Positions 25,993 through 35,638 are shown, numbered from the stretch's first letter. The stretch: DNA of 61,256 nucleotides from Bacteroidaceae bacterium (GCA_017526905.1 JAFXQT010000065.1:1-61256); one strand, 5' to 3'. Program-made: numbers and translations. Notes: a model not told the origin generated them from the letters alone.

Positions 25993-26895
25993 ATGAACCG
26001 CACTAACACATGGGCCCTGACGGCCCTCTTCGTTGTAGCCATGACTGCTGCCATGACCAGTTGCGAAGCACCCTATGTTGGCCCTATCGACAGTACTGAA
26101 GAGCTGGCGCAACACAACGTACAAATCAACACCAGCATCTATCAGCAAGCCCCCTTCGAAGTTGCCGCATCACGTTCGGTGCAGGAGGTAAGCGACTTAT
26201 GTTCGCGCATCAGCTTTGCCGTGTTCCGCGATGGCGAGAAGGTGAAGTGGGTCAACCAGACGCAGACCAGCGCCGATTTCGGGAGTGCTGCATTCTCCCT
26301 GCCCGAAGGAGAGTACGAGCTGGTGATTATCGCCCACAACTGCGACGGCACTGCTACCATCAGCTCGCCCGAGAAGATCACCTTCCCCAACAATATCGTT
26401 TCTGACACCTTTTTCTATTACGGCACCTTCACCGTGGGCGACGAACAGACCACGCTCGACCTCATGCTCAGCCGGGCTGTGGCCATGGTGAGGCTCAGCC
26501 TTACCGATGCCATACCCGAGGGCATCCGGCAGATGAGATTCTACTACACCGGCGGCAGCAGCACTTTCAGCGCATCGGCTGGTTATGGATGCGTCAATTC
26601 CAAGCAGACCGTGAAGATGGATGTAAAGCAGGACATGGTCGGGAAACCTTCTACCTGGGAGCTGTACACACTGCCCCATGCCGACAACGGCGAACTCAAA
26701 CTGACCATCTCTGCCTTGGATGCCAACGGCAACACCCTTTATGAGAAGGAACTGGACGATGTGCCCATCACCATCAACGCCATCACCACCTACACCGGCA
26801 CCTTGTTCGGCACCGACCCACAGGACTTAGACAGCAAGGGTTTCCACCTGACGGCCGACGGCGAGTGGGACGAAGGGCCTTACGGCGAGTTCTGA
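25993..26895 (+). CDS. FimB/Mfa2-like lipoprotein (fimbrial anchor type)
   Basis: A 300-residue lipoprotein (lipobox MTSC, C24) resembling the FimB/Mfa2 family of Bacteroidales, lipoproteins that anchor or cap type V fimbriae. Two beta domains are suggested: strands such as ISFAVFRDGEKVKWV and GEYELVIIAHN, then AVAMVRLSLTDAIPEGIRQM and RFYYTGGSSTFSASAGYG. A GTG three codons upstream (25984) is an alternative start that would add MKK. No fimbrillin gene is adjacent, so a fimbrial role is tentative. Its stop abuts the convergent pyrC stop. Confidence 0.65.
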   Translation: MNRTNTWALTALFVVAMTAAMTSCEAPYVGPIDSTEELAQHNVQINTSIYQQAPFEVAASRSVQEVSDLCSRISFAVFRDGEKVKWVNQTQTSADFGSAAFSLPEGEYELVIIAHNCDGTATISSPEKITFPNNIVSDTFFYYGTFTVGDEQTTLDLMLSRAVAMVRLSLTDAIPEGIRQMRFYYTGGSSTFSASAGYGCVNSKQTVKMDVKQDMVGKPSTWELYTLPHADNGELKLTISALDANGNTLYEKELDDVPITINAITTYTGTLFGTDPQDLDSKGFHLTADGEWDEGPYGEF

Positions 26896-28329
26896 TCAGC
26901 AGCGGAAGCCCAAGGCTTCGGCATGGCTATTGTCCGAAGCCATGAAATGGCCGTTGTCATAAATGAGACGACCATTGCAATAGGTTTGCGCCACCTTCCA
27001 ACTGAAGGAGCGCCCTTCCAGGGGGCTCCAGCCACAACGGCTCACGATGTCCTGGGAGGACAGCGTCCAAGACTGCCGTTGCACCAGCACCATGTCGGCC
27101 TTCATCCCTTCGCGTATGAAACCGCGGCCATGAATGCCGAAGAGCCGGGCTGGGTTGTGACACATCAGCCGAACCACCTGTGTGAGCGGCAGCACACCTT
27201 CCTCAGCCAGCTGCAACATGGCCGGCAGTGAGAACTGCACCATTGGCATGCCCGATGCAGCACGCTTGCATCCGCCCTGTTTCTCGGTCAGCAGGTGTGG
27301 CGCATGATCGGTTGCCACGGCCATTATTCTGCCATCGCACAAGGCACGTCGCAGCGCATCTCGGTCGGTACGGGTCTTGATGGCCGGATTGCACTTGATA
27401 CGGGTGCCCAAACTTGCATAATCTTCATCGCAGAAGAGCAAGTGCGGCACACATGCTTCCAGCGTGATGAGAGGACGGCCTGTCGGAACGGCCTCGCCCA
27501 CCCCTTCTCCATGAAGGACAGACGAAAGTGGTTGAGAACCTGCCACACATGCAAGCGCCTCATCGCCGGAAGCCAAGTCCAGTTCCTCTGTGGTGGTGAT
27601 GTGGGCTATGTGCAGATGCTTCCCAAATCGGCGTGCCAACTGGGCAGCCAGGCTCGACGAACGGATGCAGGCCTCACGGCTGCGAATCTCAGCATGATGC
27701 ACCACATCGGGGTCGTCGCCATAGCGTTCTTGTGCCAGACGCATGTTATTCGCTATGACACCCGAATCCTCGCAATGGGCCATGATGGGCAGGGGCGACT
27801 GCTCAAATACCGCTTCCAGTGCCGCCCCACCATCCACCAACATGCCGCCGGTAGAACTGCCCATGAACAGTTTTACTGCCGGCACACGGGTCGGATCCAG
27901 TTCAGGGAGCAAGTGGGCATTGCAATTGGTAGCACCGAAATAAAAGCTATGGTTGACAAAAGCATGTGCTGCCCCCAGCGCCTGCCGCTGAGCCAAGGTC
28001 TCCAGCGTCGTTGTCTGCGGCACCACATTAGGCATGTCCAGGACCGACGTCACCCCGCCTGCTGCAGCAGCATGGGTCTCCGTGCACAAGTCACCTTTGT
28101 GTGTCATTCCTGGCTCGCGCGTGTGTACATGCTCATCTATCACGCCAGGCAGGAGTAAGCTTACTGGCCCCTGCACATCCTTGCCAGCAGCAACCGCAGC
28201 CAAGTCAGACTGCGCGAGTTCTTCCTTGTCCGTTATCTTGGCAATGAACTGGCCTTCGACAACGATATCAGCCCGACGCACCTTGCCGTCGGACACATAG
28301 ACGATGTCATTAAACGTATGCTTCGTCAT
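26896..28329 (-). CDS. pyrC: Dihydroorotase
   Basis: A 477-residue class I dihydroorotase/allantoinase-like amidohydrolase, catalysing the third step of pyrimidine synthesis. The metal motif HVH is H67/H69 within DEHVHTREPGMTHKG. ATDHAPHLLTEKQGG and the NPARLFGIHGRG motif are also present. The longer open frame reaches 28410, but the start at 28329 (MTKHTFNDIVYV) fits the family. It lies downstream of the glycosyltransferase on the same strand, 132 bases away. Confidence 0.93.
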   Translation of the reverse strand: MTKHTFNDIVYVSDGKVRRADIVVEGQFIAKITDKEELAQSDLAAVAAGKDVQGPVSLLLPGVIDEHVHTREPGMTHKGDLCTETHAAAAGGVTSVLDMPNVVPQTTTLETLAQRQALGAAHAFVNHSFYFGATNCNAHLLPELDPTRVPAVKLFMGSSTGGMLVDGGAALEAVFEQSPLPIMAHCEDSGVIANNMRLAQERYGDDPDVVHHAEIRSREACIRSSSLAAQLARRFGKHLHIAHITTTEELDLASGDEALACVAGSQPLSSVLHGEGVGEAVPTGRPLITLEACVPHLLFCDEDYASLGTRIKCNPAIKTRTDRDALRRALCDGRIMAVATDHAPHLLTEKQGGCKRAASGMPMVQFSLPAMLQLAEEGVLPLTQVVRLMCHNPARLFGIHGRGFIREGMKADMVLVQRQSWTLSSQDIVSRCGWSPLEGRSFSWKVAQTYCNGRLIYDNGHFMASDNSHAEALGFRC

Positions 28330-28461
28330 AACTTCAAACACTGAACGTTGAACTTTGCGCGCAGCCCACAGAGAAGCCTCGCTGCGCAGGACTCTATGCA
28401 CAGACCGCATATAGGCATCGCAGACCTATGGCTTGCGCGCGATGTTGAAAGCAAAGGGACT

Positions 28462-29238
28462 TCAACCCTTCATCTTCTTTCTCGGCCACTTCCTGAACCA
28501 GCCGTCCCAGCGCAGGCGCATCACGCCAAACAGCGCTTCGGAGAAGATGCCGCCACTCATCTTGCTCGTGCCCAGTTCGCGATTCACAAACACCACCGGC
28601 ACTTCCTTAATCTTAAACCCGCACTGGTGAGCCGTGAACTTCATCTCTATCTGGAACGCATAGCCCTTGAAGCGGATGGCATCCAGGTCGATGGTTTCCA
28701 GCACCTCCCGGCGGTAGCAAACGAAGCCCGCCGTGGTGTCATGTATATTCAGCCGCGTAATCAGGCGCACATATTTCGAGGCGAAATAGCTCATCAGCAC
28801 ACGCCCCATGGGCCAGTTCACCACATTCACGCCCGTCACATAACGCGAGCCGATGCTCACATCGTACCCCTCGGTGGCACAAGCGGCATACAGACGGGGC
28901 AAATCGGCCGGCGCATGGCTGAAGTCGGCATCCATCTCAAACACATAGTCATAGCCATGTTCGATAGCCCACTTGAATCCTGCGATATAAGCCGTGCCCA
29001 ACCCAAGCTTGCCACTGCGTTCCACCAAGAACACGCGATCCTTCAGTTCAGCAGCCATCAGCCCCTTTACAATGGCAGCCGTGCCGTCGGGCGAACCATC
29101 ATCAATCACCAGCACATCGAATGCCGGCGCTCCCTCAGGACCGCCCTCCTTCTCCTGGCTGGTCACAGCCCGGATGATATTTTCTATGTTCTCTTTCTCG
29201 TTGTAGGTTGGAATTATGACTATACTGTCTGAACGCAT
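28462..29238 (-). CDS. Family 2 glycosyltransferase, polyprenol-phosphate mannosyltransferase type
   Basis: A 258-residue GT2 enzyme closest to dolichol/polyprenol-phosphate mannosyltransferases, which charge a lipid carrier with a sugar for export. The nucleotide-sugar motif is VIIPTYNEKENI, the acidic motifs are VIDDGSPDG and EMDADFSH, and KGYAFQIEM is the typical distal motif. No C-terminal membrane domain is present, so it is the short Dpm1-like form. In Bacteroidetes such enzymes may feed protein O-glycosylation or lipid glycosylation. The start at 29238 is used; an earlier in-frame ATG lies upstream of the -7 box caaagata at 29269-29276. Confidence 0.9.
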   Translation of the reverse strand: MRSDSIVIIPTYNEKENIENIIRAVTSQEKEGGPEGAPAFDVLVIDDGSPDGTAAIVKGLMAAELKDRVFLVERSGKLGLGTAYIAGFKWAIEHGYDYVFEMDADFSHAPADLPRLYAACATEGYDVSIGSRYVTGVNVVNWPMGRVLMSYFASKYVRLITRLNIHDTTAGFVCYRREVLETIDLDAIRFKGYAFQIEMKFTAHQCGFKIKEVPVVFVNRELGTSKMSGGIFSEALFGVMRLRWDGWFRKWPRKKMKG

Positions 29239-29324
29239 GAGAAGTTGATTTAGTTGGGTTTGACGCTGCAAAGATAGCCCGTTTTTGAGCAAATGGCCGA
29301 CATACCACCAGTGTATGGGCAGCC

Positions 29325-29462
29325 TTAATCGTCCTCAAAGTCGAAATGGTCTAACAGCTTGCCACATTTCGAGCAGAACACTTCGTGCCGATAGATGGTT
29401 CCGCCACAGTCATTACAATGATAGGTGCGGGGTGCTTTTGCTTCGTTTGAATCTGTATTCAT
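29325..29462 (-). CDS. Small zinc-ribbon protein
   Basis: A 45-residue protein beginning MNTDSNEAKAPRTYHC. Two cysteine pairs, C16-x2-C19 and C30-x2-C33, make a zinc ribbon, and the tail DHFDFEDD is acidic. It is preceded by a -7 box on its strand (29488-29495) and followed 86 bases on by the glycosyltransferase gene. Such short zinc ribbons are often rubrerythrin-like or nucleic-acid-binding modules; no function can be assigned. Confidence 0.75.
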   Translation of the reverse strand: MNTDSNEAKAPRTYHCNDCGGTIYRHEVFCSKCGKLLDHFDFEDD

Positions 29463-29487
29463 GAGCTTTTCTGTATCAATTTGAGGG

Positions 29488-29568
29488 CAAAGATAGCAAA
29501 GAAGATGGTAGTTGGTGCAATTATTCCCGTTTTTTTGCTTGCCATTGGCTTATTTTCTCTATTTTTGC
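29488..29568. promoter_or_regulatory. Divergent promoters of zinc-ribbon and Omp28-like operons
   Basis: Minus strand: TATCTTTG (29488-29495) with caaa, i.e. TTTG, at 29518-29521. Plus strand: TATTTTTG (29561-29568) with TTTG at 29535-29538. Both pairs are spaced 22 bp. Confidence 0.65.
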
Positions 29569-29609
29569 GCAAAACTTGTTAGTAACCACCCTTAAAAACC
29601 TCTTTGCTT

Positions 29610-31457
29610 ATGAACAGACAGTACTTCCTTAGCCTGCTCACGGCCATGCTGCTGAGCATGCCCATGCAACTCCTCGCCCAAACTGCCGGCCGCGCCTACT
29701 TAGGCTATGCCAAGTATGACGATCAAATTTGGGAATACGATGGGCTCTCCCTCGACCACAATGCCAAGGTGGGCTGCGCCATCCTCCTCACTGCCGACAT
29801 GCTCAAGCCCTATATTGGTGGTACCATCGTCGGCATGCGTGTAGGCTGGGACACCAGCCAGCAGAATGGCAGCTATGAAGGCTTCGTGCGTAACACCTTC
29901 AATGGCGAAAACCTTTCCACTGGCAAGGTGACAGTGAAACTGGGATGGAACAACATGACCATGACGGACTACGTGATTCCCGCCGACGTCCAGCAACTGG
30001 TAGTGGGGTTCACCACTACACTGAAGAAAGACGTGGTGGCCATCCCGCTCTTTTCCTACTACAATACCCCCAACAGCTGCTACCTGTGGGTTGAAGGCGA
30101 CAACGATGCCAACGGAAACCCGAATTGGGCGAACGCCCAGGGCCGCGGCTCACTGCCTATCCTGCTCACCATCAAGGACACGGAAGGCACGTTCAGTTAC
30201 TTGCCCGTGATACAATCCCTGGTTGACGACGGCGTGGTCAGCACGGGGGCTGCCTCAACCACACTTATGCGCATCAAAAACATAGGCGCACAAACTATCA
30301 AGAGCCTCGAGTTCACCTCACGTTTCGGACAAGAGACCTACAAGCAAACGGTGACCCTCTCCAAAACCATCCCTCAGACCGCTACCAGTTCGGCATTCAT
30401 GGCGCCACTGTATTGTTTTGGCACTGGCGATGTCGAACTGAGCATCACGAAGGTGAACGACAAAGACGTTGCCAATCCCCCCACACAAACAGTAAATCTC
30501 ATTGGCATCCCCACCGAGGTGAGCAAGAACTACAAGCGCCGCCCGCTAGTCGAATACTTTGAGTCAGAGAACAACTACAGGTCGGCCCGCTATTGGGATG
30601 AGATTATCGAACCGACCGTACAAGACAAGCTGAGCAAGCTGACCGTAGTGTGCCAGCATCTGGACGACCAGTTCATGACGGGCGATGACGATGCCACACG
30701 CCTCTGCCTACAGCTATGCGACAACGACTCCGACAAGGTGAGCATCCCATCCATGAGTGTTGACCGCGGCATGAGCACAGACAACATCCTCTATCAGCAA
30801 AACGCCGCGTGGGACGCCACATTCCCTTCGCTGTACGACCCCTATGCCAGCCAAGTGTTTAACGCCGCGATGAAGCACCCCACATTTGTGGCAGTGCAGG
30901 CAACAGGCAACCTGGGCAGCGACCAAGAGACGCTCGACGTGATAATCAATGGCGACGTGGCGGCTGGCATATTACCCGAAGGCGAACAGCCACGGCTCAC
31001 GGTGTACCTGATGGAACGCTTCGTGAAATCCGACAGCCAGCTGTTCTGGACAGACCAGGAGAAGGAAGCCTCAATGGGACAGTATGTTCACTTCAACGTC
31101 ATCCGCGAGGTGCTGTCTGCCCCCGAAGGCGACCCCATCACGGCCGGCGGCGAGTTCAACGCCACCTATACTACACAGGCCGATCCGACATGGGATGCTG
31201 AAAACCTATATGTGGTGGCTTTTGTACACCGCGACGGGCAGAAAGGCGGCAAACGCATGCATGTGTTCAACAGCGCCGAAGGCTTCATCGACCTGACCAA
31301 CAGCATCCAAATGCCCACCGCTCAACAGGCAACAGCAGGCGCCGCCACCGTGTATGACCTTAGCGGGCGTGCCCTCCGCCAGCCTGCATCCGGCATGCGT
31401 CAGTCCAGCCTCCCGAAGGGTATATATATCATCAATGGCAAAAAAGTAGTGCGATGA
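29610..31457 (+). CDS. Exported Omp28-like protein, C-terminal tail signal, no CxxC
   Basis: A 615-residue exported protein (signal peptide ending LLAQ). The N-terminal half is a beta-rich adhesin-like domain. The middle, from about residue 310 (RPLVEYFESENNYRSARYW), aligns with the thioredoxin-like Omp28 domain of the next gene but lacks its CxxC. It ends with VYDLSGRALRQ and then GIYIINGKKVVR, a short C-terminal motif shared with two other proteins here. The ATG at 29610 is preferred to a TTG two codons earlier. It overlaps the next gene by 4 bases (ATGA). Confidence 0.75.
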   Translation: MNRQYFLSLLTAMLLSMPMQLLAQTAGRAYLGYAKYDDQIWEYDGLSLDHNAKVGCAILLTADMLKPYIGGTIVGMRVGWDTSQQNGSYEGFVRNTFNGENLSTGKVTVKLGWNNMTMTDYVIPADVQQLVVGFTTTLKKDVVAIPLFSYYNTPNSCYLWVEGDNDANGNPNWANAQGRGSLPILLTIKDTEGTFSYLPVIQSLVDDGVVSTGAASTTLMRIKNIGAQTIKSLEFTSRFGQETYKQTVTLSKTIPQTATSSAFMAPLYCFGTGDVELSITKVNDKDVANPPTQTVNLIGIPTEVSKNYKRRPLVEYFESENNYRSARYWDEIIEPTVQDKLSKLTVVCQHLDDQFMTGDDDATRLCLQLCDNDSDKVSIPSMSVDRGMSTDNILYQQNAAWDATFPSLYDPYASQVFNAAMKHPTFVAVQATGNLGSDQETLDVIINGDVAAGILPEGEQPRLTVYLMERFVKSDSQLFWTDQEKEASMGQYVHFNVIREVLSAPEGDPITAGGEFNATYTTQADPTWDAENLYVVAFVHRDGQKGGKRMHVFNSAEGFIDLTNSIQMPTAQQATAGAATVYDLSGRALRQPASGMRQSSLPKGIYIINGKKVVR

Positions 31458-33256
31458 AACGGCTGTTACTCTCACTGGCTTGCACCTTAGCCTCTGCCTA
31501 CATGTGGGCACAAGTGCCCTACGGCTATGCCCCCAATGATGTTTCGGCCAACGAAATCTCGGCTCTGGGCGGCAACAAGAACGAATTCGTACAAGGCGTG
31601 GTGCTGTTCGACCCCGCCACCGACCCCGTCTGGGCGCGCATGAAAGGCAAGCAGGTGCTGGGCGTGCGCTGCTATGTGCGCGCCGACTACAAGCAAGCCC
31701 GGCAGAAACGATCGGGCATACTGGCTTGCACCGGCAACCCCGCCAACATCGTACAGACCACCTATGCCGACCTGACTGAAGGGTGGAACGACGTGCTCTT
31801 TGCCGAGCCCCTCACCATCGGCGATGAGCGGCTGTACCTCGGCGTGCAGACCTACGAAACCATCGGCACGCCCTACCCGCTGGTGGCCTATGCCGCAGCC
31901 ACCGTGCCGCAATCATGTATCATCAACCTGGGCAAGAAGGCATGGGAGGAATTCACCGACCGTGGCACACTGCTCATTGCGGCACTGGTCCAGGACGATG
32001 CCGCCGGCATGTTTGAGCATGCCGTGTATGCACAGAACACCACACACCCGCAAACGGTGGCGCCCGATGCCGACTTCCAAGGCGGCCTGTATATCCACAA
32101 CTTCGGCACCACCCCACTCACCGACATCGTTGTGGCTATGCAGGGCGAGGGAGCTGTCCAGCCCACGCTGCGTGCCATCAGCCTGCCCACACCCGTTCCG
32201 GCCTATGGCAGCACTGTAGTCAGCACGCTGCTGCGGTCGGGCACTGCCGAGGGCACTAACGTCAGCTGGACTGCCACCGTCACGCAAGCCAACGGCGTTG
32301 ACACCCAAACGGCCCGGCCAGGCACCACATCGCTATTTGTCACCAAGGACAATTTCATCCGCACGCCCCTCATCGAGGAGTTCACCAGCCAGCGATGTGT
32401 CAACTGCCCACAAATGGCCTATTTCCTGGAAAAAGCGCTTGAACAGTACGGCAAGCCCTACGTCTATGTGGCTCACCACAGCGGCTTTGCCGAGGACGTG
32501 TTCACGACGGCCCCCGACCGTGAAGCGGTCTATGTGTTCGGCGGCTATGCCAACGAGTACAACCCGGCCATCATGTACAACCGGACCGTGTTCGAAGGCG
32601 AGAACACGATCGTATTCGGCATCAGGGACATGTCGCCCACGCCCTATCTCGATGCGCTGGCACTTGCTGCCGACATGCCGGCCAAGGCCGAAGTGCAATT
32701 GGAGCACGACGATGCTACAGTTACTGTGAGCGGGCGCGTGGCTCGCGACCTCGTGGGCACGCCCCTCTACTTATCCTGCTATCTGGTGGAGGACGGCATC
32801 GGAACCAACCAATACCCCCAGATGGGCATGGACGATGACGATGCACCTGCCGACCTCAAGGAGGTGTTCCGCCACAATGGCGTTATCCTGCACCACTTCA
32901 ACACAAACGCCATCGGCGACCCGTTAGTGACGAATGCCGACGGATCCTACTCCGTAAGCTACCCCTTGGCCATGCCGAACGGCTATGGTGGCACGGCACA
33001 ACGCCTGGTGGCATTTGTGCATCAGGTGAATAAGGACAACCTGCGAGCCAACGAGGTGCTCAACGCCACGCAGGAATACCTAACGGGCGCACCCAATGCC
33101 ATCCGCGACATCCAGTCGGCGCAGCCGGCACAACACCACACCGATGCCATCTACGACCTGAGCGGGCGCCGCATTCGCCAGTCGGCAGCCAGCATCCGTC
33201 AAGCCCCCCTCCACAAGGGCATCTACATTGCCGGAGGCCGCAAGGTAGTCCGATAA
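31454..33256 (+). CDS. Exported Omp28-like protein with thioredoxin-type CxxC
   Basis: A 600-residue paralogue of the preceding protein with a signal peptide ending YMWAQ. After a beta-rich N-terminal half, TPLIEEFTSQRCVNCPQMAY places a CxxC at C315/C318, as in Omp28-related outer-membrane proteins with a thioredoxin fold. The tail AIYDLSGRRIRQ ... KGIYIAGGRKVVR matches the C-terminal motif of its neighbour. It probably acts at the cell surface or periplasm in thiol chemistry or adhesion. The ATGA overlap couples it to the upstream gene. Confidence 0.8.
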   Translation: MKRLLLSLACTLASAYMWAQVPYGYAPNDVSANEISALGGNKNEFVQGVVLFDPATDPVWARMKGKQVLGVRCYVRADYKQARQKRSGILACTGNPANIVQTTYADLTEGWNDVLFAEPLTIGDERLYLGVQTYETIGTPYPLVAYAAATVPQSCIINLGKKAWEEFTDRGTLLIAALVQDDAAGMFEHAVYAQNTTHPQTVAPDADFQGGLYIHNFGTTPLTDIVVAMQGEGAVQPTLRAISLPTPVPAYGSTVVSTLLRSGTAEGTNVSWTATVTQANGVDTQTARPGTTSLFVTKDNFIRTPLIEEFTSQRCVNCPQMAYFLEKALEQYGKPYVYVAHHSGFAEDVFTTAPDREAVYVFGGYANEYNPAIMYNRTVFEGENTIVFGIRDMSPTPYLDALALAADMPAKAEVQLEHDDATVTVSGRVARDLVGTPLYLSCYLVEDGIGTNQYPQMGMDDDDAPADLKEVFRHNGVILHHFNTNAIGDPLVTNADGSYSVSYPLAMPNGYGGTAQRLVAFVHQVNKDNLRANEVLNATQEYLTGAPNAIRDIQSAQPAQHHTDAIYDLSGRRIRQSAASIRQAPLHKGIYIAGGRKVVR

Positions 33257-33277
33257 GACACAACACACCAACACACT

Positions 33278-34846
33278 ATGCAAAGGAACGCGACACACAT
33301 TGAAATCATGGACACCACCCTCCGGGATGGCGAGCAAACCAGCGGCGTCAGCTTCATGCCACACGAGAAGCTGATGATATGCCGCGCACTGCTGGAGGAC
33401 CTGCGCGTGGACCGCGTGGAAGTGGCCTCGGCCCGCGTCAGCGAGGGCGAACTGGAAGCCGTACAGCGCATCACACGGTGGGCCGCCGGCAAGGACCTGC
33501 TGGACCGCGTGGAAGTGCTGGGCTTTGTCGATGACGGCAAGAGCCTGGACTGGATCGAGCGTGCGGGGGCGCGCACCATCAACCTGCTGTGCAAGGGGTC
33601 GAGGCGCCACTGCGAAGGCCAGCTGGGCAAGACGCTACAGGCCCACGCGCAGGACATCGTGCGCAACGTGCAGATGGCCAACAGCCGTGGCATCGCCGTG
33701 AACCTATACCTGGAGGACTGGAGCGGCGGTATGCGCTCGGACGAGCAGTACGTGTTCCAGCTGATGGATGCCCTCCAGGGCCAACCCATACGCCGTTACA
33801 TGCTGCCCGACACGCTGGGCATACTCAACCCGCTGGAACTGATCAGTTTCATGCGCCGCATGGTGAAGCGCTACCCCACCCTGCACTTCGACTTCCACGC
33901 ACACAACGACTACGACCTGGCTGTATCCAACGTCCTGGCAGCCGTATTGAGCGGTGCCCGCGGACTGCACACGGCCATCAATGGGCTTGGCGAGCGCGCA
34001 GGCAACGCACCGCTGGCCTCCGTGCAAGCCATCCTGAAGGACCATTTCAACGCTCAGACCAACATCAACGAGGAGCAACTGTACAAGGTGGCACACATGG
34101 TGGAGAGCTACAGCGGCATTGCCATACCGCCCAACAAGCCTATCACCGGCAGTGCCGTCTTTACCCAAGTGGCTGGCGTCCATGCCGATGGCGACAAGAA
34201 GAAGGGCCTCTACCAAAACGCCTTGCTGCCCGAACGCTTTGGCCGCAGGCGCGAATATGCACTGGGCAAGAGCAGCGGAAAGGCCAACATACGCATGAAC
34301 CTGGAGGAACTGGGCCTGGAACTGAGCGAGGAGGACATGCGCAAGGTCACCGCACGCATCATCGAGCTGGGCGACAAGAAGGAGCTGGTCACACAGGAGG
34401 ACCTGCCATTCATCATACGCGACGTGCTGAAGCACACGGACGAGGCAGAGCGCGTACAACTGCTCTCCTACATGGTCTCCACCGCCTATGGCCTGCGCCC
34501 CATGGCACAGGTGCGCCTGCAGATTGACGGGCAGATATACGAGGAGAGCGCTCAGGGCGACGGACAGTACGACGCTTTTGTGCGCGCCGTGCGCCACATC
34601 TATCGCGACCGCCTGGGCCGGCAGTTCCCATGGCTGTCAAACTATGCCGTGACCATCCCCCCCGGAGGGCGCACCGATGCGTTGGTGCAAACCACCATCG
34701 AGTGGGTGTTCGAGGAGAGGAACTTCCGCACGCACGCTCTGGATGCCGACCAGACAGAAGCCGCCATCAAGGCCACCATCAAGTTGCTCAACCTCATTGA
34801 GCCGCTATACCAGCCGCCACAGGCTAACGCGCCCAAACCTATGTAA
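33278..34846 (+). CDS. 2-isopropylmalate / citramalate synthase family protein (LeuA-like)
   Basis: A 522-residue DRE-TIM metallolyase that condenses acetyl-CoA with an alpha-keto acid. The start motif is MDTTLRDGEQTSG (from about residue 11). The metal motif HAH is H207/H209 in DFHAHNDYDLA. The dimerisation/regulatory LeuA domain lies in the last 110 residues (MAQVRLQIDGQIYEESAQGDG). It could be 2-isopropylmalate synthase or a citramalate synthase; both share this fold, so the keto-acid substrate is not settled. leuB is 23 kb away and ilvC 32 kb away, so the pathway is split. Confidence 0.85.
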   Translation: MQRNATHIEIMDTTLRDGEQTSGVSFMPHEKLMICRALLEDLRVDRVEVASARVSEGELEAVQRITRWAAGKDLLDRVEVLGFVDDGKSLDWIERAGARTINLLCKGSRRHCEGQLGKTLQAHAQDIVRNVQMANSRGIAVNLYLEDWSGGMRSDEQYVFQLMDALQGQPIRRYMLPDTLGILNPLELISFMRRMVKRYPTLHFDFHAHNDYDLAVSNVLAAVLSGARGLHTAINGLGERAGNAPLASVQAILKDHFNAQTNINEEQLYKVAHMVESYSGIAIPPNKPITGSAVFTQVAGVHADGDKKKGLYQNALLPERFGRRREYALGKSSGKANIRMNLEELGLELSEEDMRKVTARIIELGDKKELVTQEDLPFIIRDVLKHTDEAERVQLLSYMVSTAYGLRPMAQVRLQIDGQIYEESAQGDGQYDAFVRAVRHIYRDRLGRQFPWLSNYAVTIPPGGRTDALVQTTIEWVFEERNFRTHALDADQTEAAIKATIKLLNLIEPLYQPPQANAPKPM

Positions 34847-34860
34847 TGCCCTCTCTCATG

Positions 34861-35366
34861 CCTTTGCAAAGATACAACATTGGCATTTCGGTCTACGAAT
34901 AAACCGTCTGGTTTTTTCGAAAAAAGTTTTATTGAGTCCACTTTAAAAAGTCCCATAAGGACTTCAAGCCTATAACCCAGGGCAACGCCTTGGGTGGTAA
35001 TCAATGAGTTACCTTGCGCCCTGTAAAGGCAAAAGCTTTCAGCTGGACTTTTTCAAGTGGGCTCTTTATTCAAGTTTCGCAAGCGATGCCGTAGGCATTA
35101 GATATTGGTTCTTCGACACTTCGAAGAACCAATGCCAAGCCCCTCTGGGGCTTTGGTTCACAGCGAATTAGCATACTTGCGAAACTTGAATAAATAATCA
35201 AAAGTTCATAGGCATGTCCGCTCGAAAAGTGACGCGTGACAAGTGACATCGTGACATTAAGGAGGTTTCAACATGCAGAGAATAGTGGGACAGAAATGCT
35301 TTGTTCGGAAAAATAAATGGTGCTTTATTCGTAGACCGCAATGCTAATGTCGTATCTTTGCAAAGG
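34861..35366. mobile_element. 506-bp element with 43-bp terminal inverted repeats
   Basis: The ends 34861-34903 and 35324-35366 are inverted copies matching at 40 of 43 positions; both read cctttgcaaagatac inward. Each end therefore carries a TATCTTTG box pointing outward. The interior has no credible gene. It holds a 130-bp nested palindrome (35065-35194) and a block (about 34941-35040) with small palindromes such as cccagggcaacgccttggg. It looks like a miniature inverted-repeat element; no flanking duplication is evident. It lies between the LeuA-like gene and the arabinofuranosidase, with nothing else seen to 35638. Confidence 0.65.
35065..35194. repeat. 130-bp nested palindrome, full copy
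   Basis: The outer arms tttattcaagtttcgcaag (35065-35083) and its exact complement (35176-35194) are 19 bp. Inside are a 13-bp perfect hairpin attggttcttcga-cact-tcgaagaaccaat (35104-35133) and a 7-bp hairpin aagcccc-tct-ggggctt (35137-35153). Partial copies lie at 59343-59421 and 60163-60236. Confidence 0.85.
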
Positions 35367-35638
35367 AGATGACAGAGACTGGCGTACGGACGAAAGCCTC
35401 CGAAAGTACGGCCATAGGCACCAGAACGTACACAGGCGCGCGCCAAAAGCCTTAACCTGCCATGCCACCCCAAGAACCTGCCATGCCACCCAGAAAGAAA
35501 CACGAAGGCGTTGCCATCAGCGCAAAGCCCAGACGGCAACGCCTTGTATTCAAGGCCGTTCGGCAACAGAACACCGCAGCGGCGGTGTGCGGGGACCGCC
35601 CAACGTGCAGCAAGCCCCGCTCAAGAAAAGATAGCGCG

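Noticed and set aside
34642-35004. Open frame containing TQGVALGYRLEVLMG
   Set aside because: It spans the terminal repeat of the palindromic element and the end of the LeuA-like gene; its sequence comes from repeat DNA.
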